Shown piece by piece: positions 1-10,510 of a DNA stretch of 64,000 nt (position 1 is its first letter; each line of letters starts with the position of its first letter). The stretch is from Muscardinus avellanarius (lineage: Eukaryota > Chordata > Mammalia > Rodentia > Gliridae). The notes beneath the pieces were generated by a model. That model did no database searches and was not told the DNA's origin. It saw only the letters and a program-made list of their open reading frames with translations. Made by a program: the position numbers and the translations under genes. The stretch spans positions 70,246,856 to 70,310,855 of the forward strand of contig OY726572.1 in NCBI GenBank assembly GCA_963383645.1. The letters run 5' to 3'.

Positions 1-780
1 ACCAAAGAGAGTTCAGGCATATTGTGGTAGTGATCTGGTGAGGACCGTTAACCAACAACTAGGGCATCGAATAATCTACTGATCATCCAATTGGACTGAG
101 GCTACCTCTCTCCAGCACTTCTCTGCACACCAGCCCACCTGCGATGTACTGAGCTCTTACATGTTCAATGGTACAAACATTGATAAACCTCCCCATCTGG
201 GAATTTGTAATTGGACCCTGGGGATGGCACAAAGGGTAAATTCTCCCTCATTTTCTCTCTGTGGGAGTAGGCAAAATTAGTTTCCTATTTTGCAGTGAAC
301 CAGAAGACAGATGGGTTTCCTCTACTGCGGTGATGATTCTAAATTTTAGAAGTATAACACGAGCCACCTACAGAGATACTTCATTTTCATTCGGGTTCCT
401 TGATGGTTGTAAAAACATTGCTAGTGGTGGGGAATGTAAACACTCCTGAAGCAGGAGGGGAAGATTGCTTTGCAGACATTAGGAGAACCTAAAGGAGGAG
501 GGAATTGTCATGATGCTTCTGTTCTTGCTCCAGCAAGGGGAAAATGAGAGAGACAGCCATTTATGGAATGTTGGAAAGAAGATCATCTTTCTGGGCACAG
601 GACAAAATAAATTACCCATAAAAAGAGGGACAAATATGACTGCGTAAATATTTCTGTATGATTAAGAAAATCAAATTAAATGAAGAGGGGGAGAATAAAA
701 TGAGAAATCTAGCTGCAACATTTATAGATAAAGAGTGGATATACCTTTAAAATATATTGTATTCGTAATGAAAGAATAAA
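1..780. other. Unique sequence, no gene seen
   Basis: I see no recognisable repeat, RNA gene or convincing coding frame here. The only open frame of note is 62 codons at 261-449 on the plus strand, with no recognisable motif. It is probably intergenic or intronic. Confidence 0.5.
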
Positions 781-981
781 GTCGGGAGTGGCGGTGAATG
801 CCTATAATCCCAGAATTCAGGAGGCTGAGACAGGACGATTATAGGTTGGAATACAGCCTTAGCAACATAGTGAGACTTTCAGCAACCTAGTGAGACTGCT
901 TCAAAACAAAAATTACAAAGGACTGGAAGTGTAGATCAGAAGTAGAATGCCTGTGGGTTCAATCCTCAGTACCACAAAAAA
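781..981 (+). mobile_element. B1-dID-type SINE
   Basis: Degenerate dimeric SINE. The B1-like head is followed by a repeated 'gtgagact' linker and the ID arm ending 'caatcctcagtacc', then an A-run. Many CpG positions are decayed, so it is an older copy. Its tail runs directly into a GA array. Confidence 0.85.
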
Positions 982-984
982 AGA

Positions 985-988
985 GGGG

Positions 989-1056
<68 letters not shown>

Positions 1057-1112
1057 AGAGAGAAGAGAGAGAAGAGAGAGAGAAGAGGGAGAGAAGAGGG
1101 AGAGAGAGAGAA
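985..1112. repeat. (GA)n microsatellite
   Basis: About 125 bases of near-pure GA with AAGAGA and AGGGAGA variants. It sits on the 3' tail of the preceding SINE, which points to tail-seeded expansion. It is a polypurine tract on the plus strand. Confidence 0.95.
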
Positions 1113-1260
1113 TAATCATTTTATTTAATTAACACTAATTGGAAACTTAGAAAAATTTAAATTATTTAAATTTTTGAATAAACATATGAAAAAATGTTTC
1201 CCTAATATCTAGTGGGCAATTTTTAGTTTGTAATTGGGGAAAGTTAGAAATACAATAAAT

Positions 1261-1474
1261 AGCTGGACGTGGTGGTGCATGTTTATAATTTCAGCATTTG
1301 GAAGGTTGAGACAGGAGGATAGAGGTTCACAGACAGCCTCAGCTACTCAGTGAGGCCCTTTGCAACTCAGTGAGACCCTGTTTCAAAATAAAGAATAAAA
1401 GAATAGGACTGGAGGTGTAGCTCAGAGGTAGAATACCTCTGGGTTCCATCCCCAGTACTGAAAGAAAAAAAAAA
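1261..1474 (+). mobile_element. B1-dID-type SINE with TSD
   Basis: Full-length dimer with the linker 'aataaagaataaaagaatag' and an ID arm ending 'ccccagtact' plus an A-tail. A TSD of about 12 bases (aaatacaataaa) lies at 1248-1259 and again at 1472-1483. Confidence 0.9.
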
Positions 1475-1767
1475 TACAATAAACAGAATCAGAAAGTATG
1501 AAACGGGGTCTGAAACATAAATGAATACATTTTTGGCAGAAAGGTTAACAAAATAAATAAATAATGTTCATATCACTTGAAATGTATATTTAGGATGATT
1601 AATATATAGGAGAAGTCATCATACTATTATTTATAATAGTGAAACACTGAAATAACTTGGATTTCTCAAAATAATGAATTTAAAAATTACATTTAGTGTA
1701 TTCACATGACAAAATACTAAGCATAAATTTGTAAAGTTTTTATTTACCTAAGCAAATATTTGTTATA

Positions 1768-1991
1768 CTTTTTTTCTAATGTGGTGCTTGGGATTGAATC
1801 CAGGGGCCTTCTACCTCTGAGCTACAGCTTTCTTTTTAAAATTACAGCTATTTTTTATTCTTTATTTTGAAATAGGATCTTACTAAGTTATGAAGGGCTT
1901 CACTAAGTAGCTGAGGCTGACTGAAAACCAGGATCCTCCTTTCTCATTCTCCCAAGTACTGGGATTACAAATTTGTACCACCATGCCTGGT
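1768..1991 (-). mobile_element. B1-dID-type SINE with TSD
   Basis: Inverted full-length copy: T-run, reversed ID arm (gggattgaatccaggggcc), then reversed B1 ending 'caccatgcctgg'. Flanks tttgttata at about 1758 and 1993 look like a TSD. Moderately diverged. Confidence 0.9.
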
Positions 1992-2040
1992 CTTTGTTAT
2001 ATTTTATGCATACAAAAAATTAGTTTCAAAATATTCTATA

Positions 2041-2250
2041 AGCCAGGCATGGTAGCACACATCTATAATTTAGCTCTAGGGAGGCTGAGATAGGAGGATT
2101 GCAGGTTCATGGCCAGCCTCAGCAACTCAGGGAGACCTTGTTTTTTTTAAAAAAAGAAAATAAAAATAAAAATAAAATAAATAAATAAAAGGGCCGGAGG
2201 AGGTATGGCTTAGAGGCAGAATGCCCCTAGGCTCAACTCTCAGTGACACA
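2041..2250 (+). mobile_element. B1-dID-type SINE
   Basis: Plus-strand dimer with an expanded AAAATAAATA linker and an ID arm ending 'ctcaactctcagtgacac'. The tail turns into the CA array that joins it to the inverted SINE at 2320. Confidence 0.85.
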
Positions 2251-2268
2251 CACATGTGCGTACGTGCA

Positions 2269-2319
<51 letters not shown>
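2251..2319. repeat. (CA)n microsatellite
   Basis: An imperfect start containing GTGCGTACGTGC is followed by about 24 uninterrupted CA units from 2272. It lies exactly between two oppositely oriented SINEs, so it probably grew from a SINE tail. Confidence 0.95.
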
Positions 2320-2321
<2 letters not shown>

Positions 2322-2518
2322 TGTGGACTGGGGATTGAACTCAAGGACAGTCTACCTCTGAGCTACACCCCAAGCCCTAGTTTTTATTCTTTATTTTGAA
2401 ACAGTGTCTCACTAAGTTGTAGAGGGCCTTACTAGGTAACTGAGGCTGGCCTCTTGAGATCCTCCTGTCTCAGCCTTCCAAGTACTGGGATTACAAGTAT
2501 GTACTACTGCACCTAGCC
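2320..2518 (-). mobile_element. B1-dID-type SINE
   Basis: Inverted dimer. The reversed ID arm (ggggattgaactcaagga) is followed by reversed B1 ending 'ctgcacctagcc'. It lacks its own clear poly-T because the CA array occupies that place. With the copy at 2041 it forms a tail-to-tail inverted pair. Confidence 0.85.
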
Positions 2519-2591
2519 TATAAGGTATATTCACTTAGGATATATCTCTGCTTAGGAAAAAGATTTGCTGGTTGTTTACTACTGGTTATCT

Positions 2592-2790
2592 TTTTTGTGT
2601 GTGTGTATGTGGTACTGGGGTTCCTGGAAACCCTTCTACCTCCAGGATACATTCCCAGACACCTATTTTTTTATATTTTTATTTGGAAACAGAGTCTTTT
2701 AAGCCAGCAAGGCTGGCTTAGAATCTGTGTGATCCTCCTGTCTCCACCTCCCAAGCGCGGGGATTACAAGCGTGCACCACCACGCACAGC
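2592..2790 (-). mobile_element. B1-dID SINE, hairpin-type subfamily
   Basis: Inverted copy of the subfamily marked by 'ggggttcctggaaaccctt' and the short centre 'aagccagcaaggctggctt'. The TSD is about 13 bases (ctggttatctttt at 2582 and ttggttatctttt at 2798). It is younger than the neighbouring copies. Confidence 0.9.
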
Positions 2791-2810
2791 CCAGTATTGG
2801 TTATCTTTTA

Positions 2811-3536
2811 ACCGCAACATAATATAGGGTTTTTATCTTTATATCATTTGTTGTTATATGTTTCAAGAGTTTATGCTTTGAATATGTAAGATGGTAGTAT
2901 AACAGTTAGGAAAAATAGAGTACATGCTTTTTGGAAATGAATTAAATATAAAAAACAAAACTAAAAAGAAGCAGGAGAAAATAGATTTTTATTTTGTCTC
3001 TATGTAGCAAAAAGCTTTCAATGAATAAAATCAGAGGGGGAATCCATAATTTTTAAAGCTTGAAATGTCTTCCATTATAGAAATATATATACAGAAAAAA
3101 ATATTAGCTAAATTAAATTCAAGAAAAATACCTACAAAAGTATTTGAAAGAGTATCTATCAGTAAGGATAGGCTAGGTTATGCTGAAGAAACAAACAACT
3201 CCCAAGTAACCAAGGGCCTCACATGTAACATGGCAAATATGGAACAGCAAGAGAGCTCTATTAGTTGAAGCCTTATAGAGATCCAGGCTGGACTAGTTCC
3301 CTACCTGATTAATAAAAATTTAAAATATGGATTAAAATCTGGCACTGGTACATGCAGAGAAAAAGTTCTGTTTGGGTATTTGAACAATTCATTGGGAATG
3401 CAGTTTGAGGGAAGATTTTCTGTGGGGAAAATGCCACTAGTATATAACAATAATGCTTATATATAGACATAATTATTGTATAGATGAATCTGCTCACTGA
3501 AAATATTTTATATAATTTAGAAATATGGAATTTAAA
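2811..3536. other. AT-rich unique sequence
   Basis: No recognisable repeat or gene. Frames of 62-67 codons at 3065-3268 (+) and 3309-3497 (-) carry no family signature. Confidence 0.4.
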
Positions 3537-3622
3537 AGCTAGGGGTATATTTCAGTGTTAGAGTGTGTGCTTAGCACATACAAGTTTTTGAGTTTGATTC
3601 TCAGTACTAAAACCAAACAAAA
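3537..3622 (+). mobile_element. Degenerate single ID element
   Basis: The tRNA-derived ID pattern is visible without a B1 half: 'aggggtatatttcagtgtta' (A-box region), 'gagtttgattctcagtact' (B-box region), then an A-rich tail with CAAAC. It differs from the dimeric SINEs that dominate the window. Confidence 0.75.
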
Positions 3623-4503
3623 ATGAGAAATGTGGAACTCTGGTCTCAATGTTTGCTTAGTGTAATAAGAAATTTACAATGCAACATAATAGAGAGTGGA
3701 AATAATTCCTAGTAGTTAGTCTATATGGAAATATGCCATGTATGGTAAATAATTAGTATGAAACCCCAAATATATTTAACAATAATGATTTCTGAATTAG
3801 TAATGCCTAGCAATTACAGGTGATTTTCACTTTTATCTTACATTGTTTTATACTTTCCAACATGTCTCTAATGAGTATATATTTGCTAAGAAAAGATTTA
3901 TCAGCAGCTGTGTATTTATTCTTTTATCTGGAAGAGAAAGAAAGATGGTCTAGTCAAGTCCCTTTATAAATGTGCTAATGGTAGACCCTCTGGCAAACAG
4001 ATTAGTGAACCTTAATGGTGGGAAATTACTTACCTATGACATATTTTTAGCAATAGATACCTGGTCCACTTAGAATTGATTATAGTAAATAGAAATGAAA
4101 TCTATAGGTTTCTGAGGCATGGCTAATGGGAAGATGTCACATCAACAATATAGTTATTGATGTATAAAATAGAGATGTTTTCTGATTAAATTCGATCCCA
4201 TTTGTATAAATGCTACCTGTATCCACCACATACACTGCACCTTTAATCTCAGCCAAGGCCTGTCCTGATGCAGAAAGATATCACCTGGGGCACAGTGTTG
4301 GCAGTTTATCTATAAGATTCAGAACCGGAGAATATTTCCAATACTGTGAGTCTGATTTGACAACCTGATCTTTTGTGTTAGTTCATATTTTTACTACCAG
4401 GGAGAAAATGTTTAAAAGAACATAAAACAATAAACAAGCTGACAGGAACAGGAGTTACATACTAGATTTGAGAAGATATCGTTTACTCAGTTGACTTCCG
4501 AAA
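3623..4503. other. AT-rich unique sequence
   Basis: I see no repeat or coding feature that I can support. Confidence 0.4.
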
Positions 4504-4520
4504 TTATAAATTAAAAAAAT

Positions 4521-4713
4521 TAGGGATTGAACCCAGGAGAATTCTACCTCTGAGCTACATCCCCAGCCTTATTTTTATATTCTTTATTTTGAAACAGGGT
4601 CTCACTGAGTAGCTGAGGGCCTCACTAAGTAGCTGAGGCTGGCCACGAATCTGCAATCCCCCTGTCTCAGCCTCCCAAGTACTGGGATTACAAATGTGCG
4701 CCACCATGCCCAG
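4521..4713 (-). mobile_element. B1-dID-type SINE with TSD
   Basis: Inverted dimer with the centre motif 'ctcactaagtagctgaggct' present twice in part. The TSD ttataaat lies at 4504-4511 and 4714-4721. The T-run is short, replaced by AT-rich bases. Confidence 0.9.
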
Positions 4714-5029
4714 TTATAAATGATTTTAAGCATCAAGATTAGATGTAATACTCACACGAAGTCTCTGACAATTTTAAAGCTATCATACTGTGATTACCAG
4801 TAAAGTCACTGTAATACAAGAATATCAACTCACTCCCAAACACCAGTACAGCCTTAATACATGGCCTCAGTCAGGTGGCTAACACTAGTCTTAGTGAGAA
4901 CAATTATTTTCTGCCTTTAGCAGGAAGGACTCATCCCACATCCCTGGCAAATAAGTCAACTGAATCAGAAATTAGGAGATAAACTGACACCATGGGCACT
5001 TGGGTTACATTTCCCGGGATTGAGACCAG

Positions 5030-5190
5030 GGTACACAATTTACCAGCTAAGTGACTTTGAAAATTCAATGGATATTTAAAAGCCTCAGCTTATTCATTTG
5101 TAAATTAGAGATAATTATATCTTTTCCTCATGCAGAAGTTATGAAACATAAAAGTACATCGAGGCCAGCACCATGTCAGAGCCAACAGAG
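5030..5190 (+). repeat. MIR relic (probable)
   Basis: Order of blocks matches MIR: 'agctaagtgactttg', then 'cctcagcttattcatttgta' and 'gagataattatatc', then a 'gccagcaccatg' end. Strongly diverged, as expected for this old SINE family. Confidence 0.6.
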
Positions 5191-6410
5191 GTGTAGCTAT
5201 TAGTTATTTTTAATGCATCCAGTGTTTCCTAACAGTTTAGCTAATTGCTTTCTTGCTTGCCCTGAGACAAGGTCTTCACAAGCCCTTCCATGTTTCTCTA
5301 TAGCTGTTGACACATACTCTTTTCTTCTGAGTGTAGGTTAGAGCACAAATGGGGGGAAAAATCAAAACAATTCCTTTGAGAAGCTTTGAAGAGTAAAAAG
5401 TAAGAAAGGAAAGTCAACATTGTGTTGACTGACTTTTTAATCCCCAAAATGAGGCTCTGGAGAAATCTGGACCCAATTTGAGATGGCAGTTGAGGACTTG
5501 AATACTAATTGATTTTCAACCTATCTGATAATCATTTTACCTCCTTTTCCTGTTTTTAGAAAACTCTGTAATACCTAGACCCTTATTGAACTCCTGATGA
5601 GTTATTCAAATAGCATAGCTGAGCAGGCACCCATTGCTGCCAACAAAAACTGCTTTATTCCTTTCTCAGCTCAATGTCTTTATTTTACACCTGCTTGTCA
5701 AAGCTGATGGGATTCAATGACCTTGATCCCTGTCTGCTAGCCTAAGAGTGACATTTTCCATTTCTACAAATCCTTTGGTAGTAATAGGAATAGGAACTCT
5801 TTATGATTTCCACTGAATTAGTTTTTCCCCTCTTGGAAATGTTCATTTCAAACTAGTTAACAGAATAAAGTAAGCTTACTTCTCACGTGTGCCCAAGACA
5901 CAGGACTGTGAAGTTGGATTGCTGATTTGGTCCAGCTCTGCTTGACACCTGCAGAGGCTCCCTGGAGCCTTCTGCTTGATGGCAGCCACGAGCCTCTCCT
6001 GCATTCTGTGTGGATGTCACGGAACTCCAGGCATTCAACAGTAATGACTCTGAAGTCACATTTCTTTTCAATGGATTCATCTCCTGAAATTCATCTTTCT
6101 AATTTCTGCTGTTCTGAATCCCAGCGGAGTTATGATGAGCTTAAGTGTTCATCAATTAATGTCAAAACTCAATGTAACACCTTTAGAATGGCCTTTGACA
6201 ACCACTAGAATACAAAATGAATTCACTAATGATCAGTTCCTGAGCAGAGAGAGTCTCAGGGATTTGTGATGACGGGACATTTAGGCTCAATCCATAAAAT
6301 ATGCATGGGTTTTTTTTAAAATAAGGACTTAAAAAAAATTCAAGCACAAAGTAAAATGAGGGCACAAAAGAATAGTCACGTGATCCAAAAGCCCCGAAAC
6401 TTTTCTTTGC
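5191..6410. other. Unique sequence, no gene seen
   Basis: No repeat family recognised. Open frames up to 93 codons (5927-6208, +) show no signature and have no visible exon context. Confidence 0.4.
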
Positions 6411-6417
6411 TTTTAAT

Positions 6418-6475
6418 TTAGAGCTTTTCTTTTCTTTTGGAGAAATTTAGAGCTTTTCTTTTCTTTTGGATAAAT
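6418..6475. repeat. 29-bp tandem duplication
   Basis: Two adjacent 29-base copies, each containing 'agcttttcttttcttttgg', differ at one position (GAGAAAT versus GATAAAT). The near identity suggests a recent slippage or duplication event. Confidence 0.9.
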
Positions 6476-7879
6476 AGTTAAGTCTTGTGCTTTCTGGAGA
6501 GAAAAGTCAGAAGCCCCTCTGAAATCTCAGAAGTTGTATTTTAGTAGTTGTTGCTTTATTGTTGACTGAAACCACAGGCGTTTGGGGTATTTCTATTACT
6601 CATAAGTCCTTTAAAACAGTTCTATGTTTAAAATTTTCAATGGGATGGGTTTGTTTTCTTCCAAGGGCAAAACAATAATGGACGTGGATTCCTGTGAAAA
6701 TTCTCATGTGCTCCATTTCTGTTATGTTAGATCCACATTATCAACTGCTAGGACTCACACTACCAGTTTGGGCCCGGCCCGCTTAAGGGAGATTTCCAGT
6801 GTTCTTGTATCTAGTGGTTGGGGCGCCACTCCAAGCAAGACTGCATGGCTCTGTCTTTTTAATGGGGAAGTGCACAATTCTTGGTGTGCTGTACGAAGCC
6901 CCTGGAACCTGGCCTATGTCTTTACAATCAGTTTGCTGTGAACTCTGATTGGGGATGTTAGTATCAGTGAAGCTCTCTCTTTCATACTTCCAATGTTTTG
7001 CACACAATGCCTTTCCCTGTTGGTCTTCCTGAAAGACTCCTTCTCAATGCTGGACAAAGCCAGGCTCTTTCTTCTCTGTGCTTCCATAGCCCGTGGTTCT
7101 CTATTACAACCTTCATCACGTTCTGTTGTTGTTTCCATATCTGATTCTTGTTTCACCTTATTCTTGGAACCTAGGAATAAAACCAGTAAATGACAGGATG
7201 ACTGAGGACAGGGGTCATGCGTCAGCCCATTCTATTCCTAACCTCACTGATGCGATTTGAGTTCTCATGGAGCTAATATACACAGAGACCTAAGGCAGGA
7301 AGAAGACTTAAGAGTTTCACAGATTACCCGATGTCTCCAAATACTAGCAGTGCATTTCTTATGCCAGATAGAAGCAGTCAAGTGTGTGAAGCTTGGTAAT
7401 TGGTTTTCAATTTGATTTTGGATTAACTTGAAGACCATTCTGCTCCCATTTCTCCTCCTTTGTAACAAATATCTTAAAAATGCTTCTATTTGCAAGCAAA
7501 CTGAGCAGCACAGATATATTCACGCATTTCCCAAAGGGTGGGTGTGTCCCATGAGATGCTCCTGAGTAAAGGACTTCATTGACAACTAACTTGGTGAGCT
7601 ATGGCCCAACCGTACCAGACCATATTGGTGTAGGTCCTCCAGATGATAAAATGAAATTAGACACCCAGGACATTTCTTAGGTAAACACTTGAAGAATGCA
7701 GGGAAGAAACAGGCATAGACATAGAAGGAAGGCTCAGGGAGGATTGCATAGGAGGAGTCTCAGGTTATACTGCAGTGCTAAGAAAGCTGTGGCCAAGATG
7801 AGAGTCCTAGAGCTGAAGAGAGCAATTAGGAAAGTCCTTGTGAGGCAGAGCAGAGGGCCTAGCAACAGGAAGGGTTAAA
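6476..7879. other. Unique sequence, no gene seen
   Basis: No repeat recognised. The longest frames (105 codons at 6624-6941 +, 80 codons at 6914-7156 -) overlap each other on opposite strands and carry no motif, so I do not call a gene. Confidence 0.4.
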
Positions 7880-8362
7880 GGAAACCATCTGTATAAGGAA
7901 CAAAACCAGCAAAGGTTAAGAAGATAAAGGGTAACAATGACCAGGTAGGGACTATGGGAATCCAAACAAAACTTCAGCCCCTTCTGTGGGTCACATGAGG
8001 ACAACCTGTGTCAACAAGGTCGGGGTGGGGGGAGTCAACTGGCTCCAGGAGGGAAGAACCCACCAGCCCATAAAGTAACGATTACTGTGCAGATTTGGTC
8101 CCCAAGACACAATTCTGACCAAAACCCAAAGCGCAGATGGGAAACCACAAGAAGGGATAAAAAACTCACCTTCCAAGAACTTCAACAGATACTCCTTTTT
8201 GGGAGCCCCTCCCCTGTGTGGGAGATAGTCTGTCTTTCTGTTTCCTATCCTTCCTTGGCTTACAAATAAACTTTCATATTTCTATACCCTTCACTAGTCC
8301 TTGGATATCATTTATCGAAATCCACTGCATAAGAGCCCAGTAAAAGGATAAACGGAATCATT
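7880..8362 (+). mobile_element. Possible ERV solo LTR with leader
   Basis: The layout resembles a retroviral LTR: a TATA-like 'ggataaaaaac' near 8156, an AATAAA signal at 8264-8269 about 100 bases on, and an end near 8360 followed by 'tttggcacccc', which resembles the start of a primer-binding site. The 5' edge is uncertain, no internal retroviral genes follow, and no paired LTR is seen. This is an inference from signal order. Confidence 0.45.
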
Positions 8363-8589
8363 TGGCACCCCAGATGAGACGAGGGAAGGGACACAGTAGA
8401 GGAAGAACTTAGCTATGTTTGTCCCATATAAATAGGTCAGAACTTGTACCCATGCTGTGCATTTCAGAGAGAATAAGGCCTCGGTACAAATATGCTGACA
8501 GGTCCAGAGAGGTGGCAGCTGGGGCTGTCAGTCAACTTTGCCTGTTGTAACAGGAGATCTGAGAGGCGCATGCTAATGCCTTCAGAACA

Positions 8590-8775
8590 CAGACTCTATT
8601 CTGAAGGTCCTTTGTGCATATCATTTCATCTCATCTTTATGACATAACTATAAAAGTGGTAAGTCTTTTCATTTTCTCTTCTTTACAAAGCATTATAGAG
8701 ATTAAGTAACTTGCACAAGACCCTAGATCTGATAAGTGGCAGATCTGAGATGTGAACCTGCAGAGACTGAGATTA
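8590..8775 (-). repeat. MIR relic
   Basis: Reverse-strand MIR core: 'atctcatctttatgac', 'attaagtaacttgcacaaga', 'gataagtggcagatctgag', 'tgtgaacctg'. These match the reversed MIR segments in the right order. Confidence 0.85.
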
Positions 8776-9163
8776 ACCACCACATTGTATCTTCTCACAA
8801 TATCTTTGGATCTTCTAATGCCACTTCCCCAAACCTCACTCTATCCCATGGCTCTATGAGCTTATTTCACAGTGTATGAAGTCATAATCAAGGGTCTGAG
8901 AAGTCTTGCAGGAAAAAAAAATCTGTTGGAATTTGTTTAACCTTGTGCTCTCCAAATGTATCTGCCCATGGGACTCAGAGCTCACAGCAGTGTGTTCTGC
9001 CCTAAAGTATACTTGGGAAAATACCAATATGAAAGGCTAACAACAAATCCTTCCCATGGAGCAAGGTTCTATGGGAGTCAGGGGGGCCAATCTGAAGGAG
9101 GAGCCTGGGCATGGCAGAGATGTGTTGACACTGAGGGTAAAGGGTTCAGGCCTCTGTTCCTGC
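8776..9163. other. Unique sequence
   Basis: No gene or repeat seen. The open frames that start here owe their length to the CTTT array that follows. Confidence 0.4.
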
Positions 9164-9172
9164 TCTTTCTTC

Positions 9173-9234
<62 letters not shown>

Positions 9235-9299
9235 CCTTTCTTCTTTATTTCTTTCTCTCCGCCCTCTCTCCCTCCTTCCATCCCTCTCTCTCCCTTTCT

Positions 9300-9340
<41 letters not shown>

Positions 9341-9400
9341 TTTCTTTTCTTTCCATTCTTTTCTTTCCATTCTTTTCTTTCCATTCTTTTCTTTCTTTCT
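9164..9400. repeat. (CTTT)n array with sub-repeats
   Basis: About 235 bases of almost pure pyrimidine. It starts as perfect CTTT, changes to CTCCCT-rich, returns to CTTT, and ends with three to four copies of a 14-base unit 'cattcttttctttc' (about 9352-9395). It forms the expanded poly-T side of the inverted SINE at 9401. Confidence 0.95.
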
Positions 9401-9594
9401 CGTTTTTGTACTGGGATTGGACCCCAGGGCCATTCTACCTATGAGCTACAACCCCAACCCTATTTTTTATTCTTCATTTTAAAACAGGGTCTCACTGAGT
9501 TGCAAAGGGCCTTATTAAGTAGCTGAAGCTGGTTGCGATCATCTAGTCTCAGCCTCCCAAATGCTGGGATTACAAGCATGCGCCACCACGCCCC
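9401..9594 (-). mobile_element. B1-dID-type SINE with TSD
   Basis: Inverted dimer ending 'gcgccaccacgcccct'. A TSD-like 'ctgttcctg' at about 9153 precedes the CTTT array and 'cttgttcctg' follows the SINE at about 9595. This places the whole array inside the inserted unit. Confidence 0.9.
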
Positions 9595-9639
9595 TCTTGT
9601 TCCTGTACTTTCGGATGGGCTGGTTGGTTTGTTGACCAC

Positions 9640-9768
9640 ATAGCCCCAGTGTTAAAGCTGTCAATCACAGATCATGGTGCTGACTTCTCAGGGTTGTTAT
9701 TCAAATTAAGTTGGACTTTATAGAACGATGCTTCTCTTAGTGCTTGGAACATAAATGCTGCCATGAAA
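9640..9768 (+). repeat. MIR 3' relic (probable)
   Basis: Matches the MIR 3' half: 'tcagggttgttattcaaatt' followed by 'cttagtgcttggaacataaa'. The 5' half is not recognisable. Confidence 0.6.
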
Positions 9769-10294
9769 TTAATTTCCTTTCTCATTTTTTTTCCCTCATA
9801 GGACTAACTTCACTGCACCTAATCACCTAATTTACCATTTCACTGAGAACTAATTCTCTTAGTGATGATTCTATCTGCCTGACCATGCGCAATGGCTCTT
9901 TGTTTCAGATTATTCATTGAGAACATTGATTCCACTGTTTTCTGTAAAGAGAAAAGGGGGGATTAGGGAAAAATGTCATGAATTCAAGACAATATCTAAC
10001 ATGTTCCTTGTGAGAGAGGGCGCTTGGGAGATTTTATTTATTTATCTCAGGTGCTTCCCTTAATAAGATAAAGCCTGAACATGCAGCAGTGAACAGGGAA
10101 AGGTAGATGAACAATTGGAGTGAAGAATAATTGGGGAGCTGCTGGGGGAGTGGTATGACCTATCCTTTACTTTCATCTTAAAGAGACCAGGGTTTATTTT
10201 TGAGCCCAGTAGGGTCTGTCCTCGATTACAGCCCTTTCCTTTCTACAGAAGTGGCACACTTATTTCTCCCATTTGGTTCTGAAATTCCACCAGT
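9769..10294. other. Unique sequence
   Basis: No gene or repeat that I can support. Confidence 0.4.
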
Positions 10295-10510
10295 CCTTTA
10301 GGGTTCAGTCCATGCTGCACCTTCTGGTGGCTTTCCCTGAGTGCCCTGTCAGAGGGAATCATACCCTCCTCTCTGTTCTCAGGACATGTTGTTTGGGCCT
10401 CTTTTGTGATCCTCTGCCTCAGTGTGATTTGCATGGCAGGTAATTTTAATGTCTCTGCCAAATTATCAGCTCCTTGAGGGGGCCTTTTTCAAATCTGTAG
10501 CAACTGTCTC
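10295..10510 (+). repeat. L2 (LINE2) relic
   Basis: The text 'ggctttccctgagtgccc' followed by 'atcagctccttgaggggg' matches the order of motifs near the 3' end of L2. Old and diverged. Confidence 0.6.

Noticed and set aside
8956..9526. Overlapping open frames of 92-162 codons on both strands
   Set aside because: They are translations of the CTTT array (poly Phe-Leu-Ser or Lys-Glu-Arg). Tetranucleotide arrays are open in several frames by nature.
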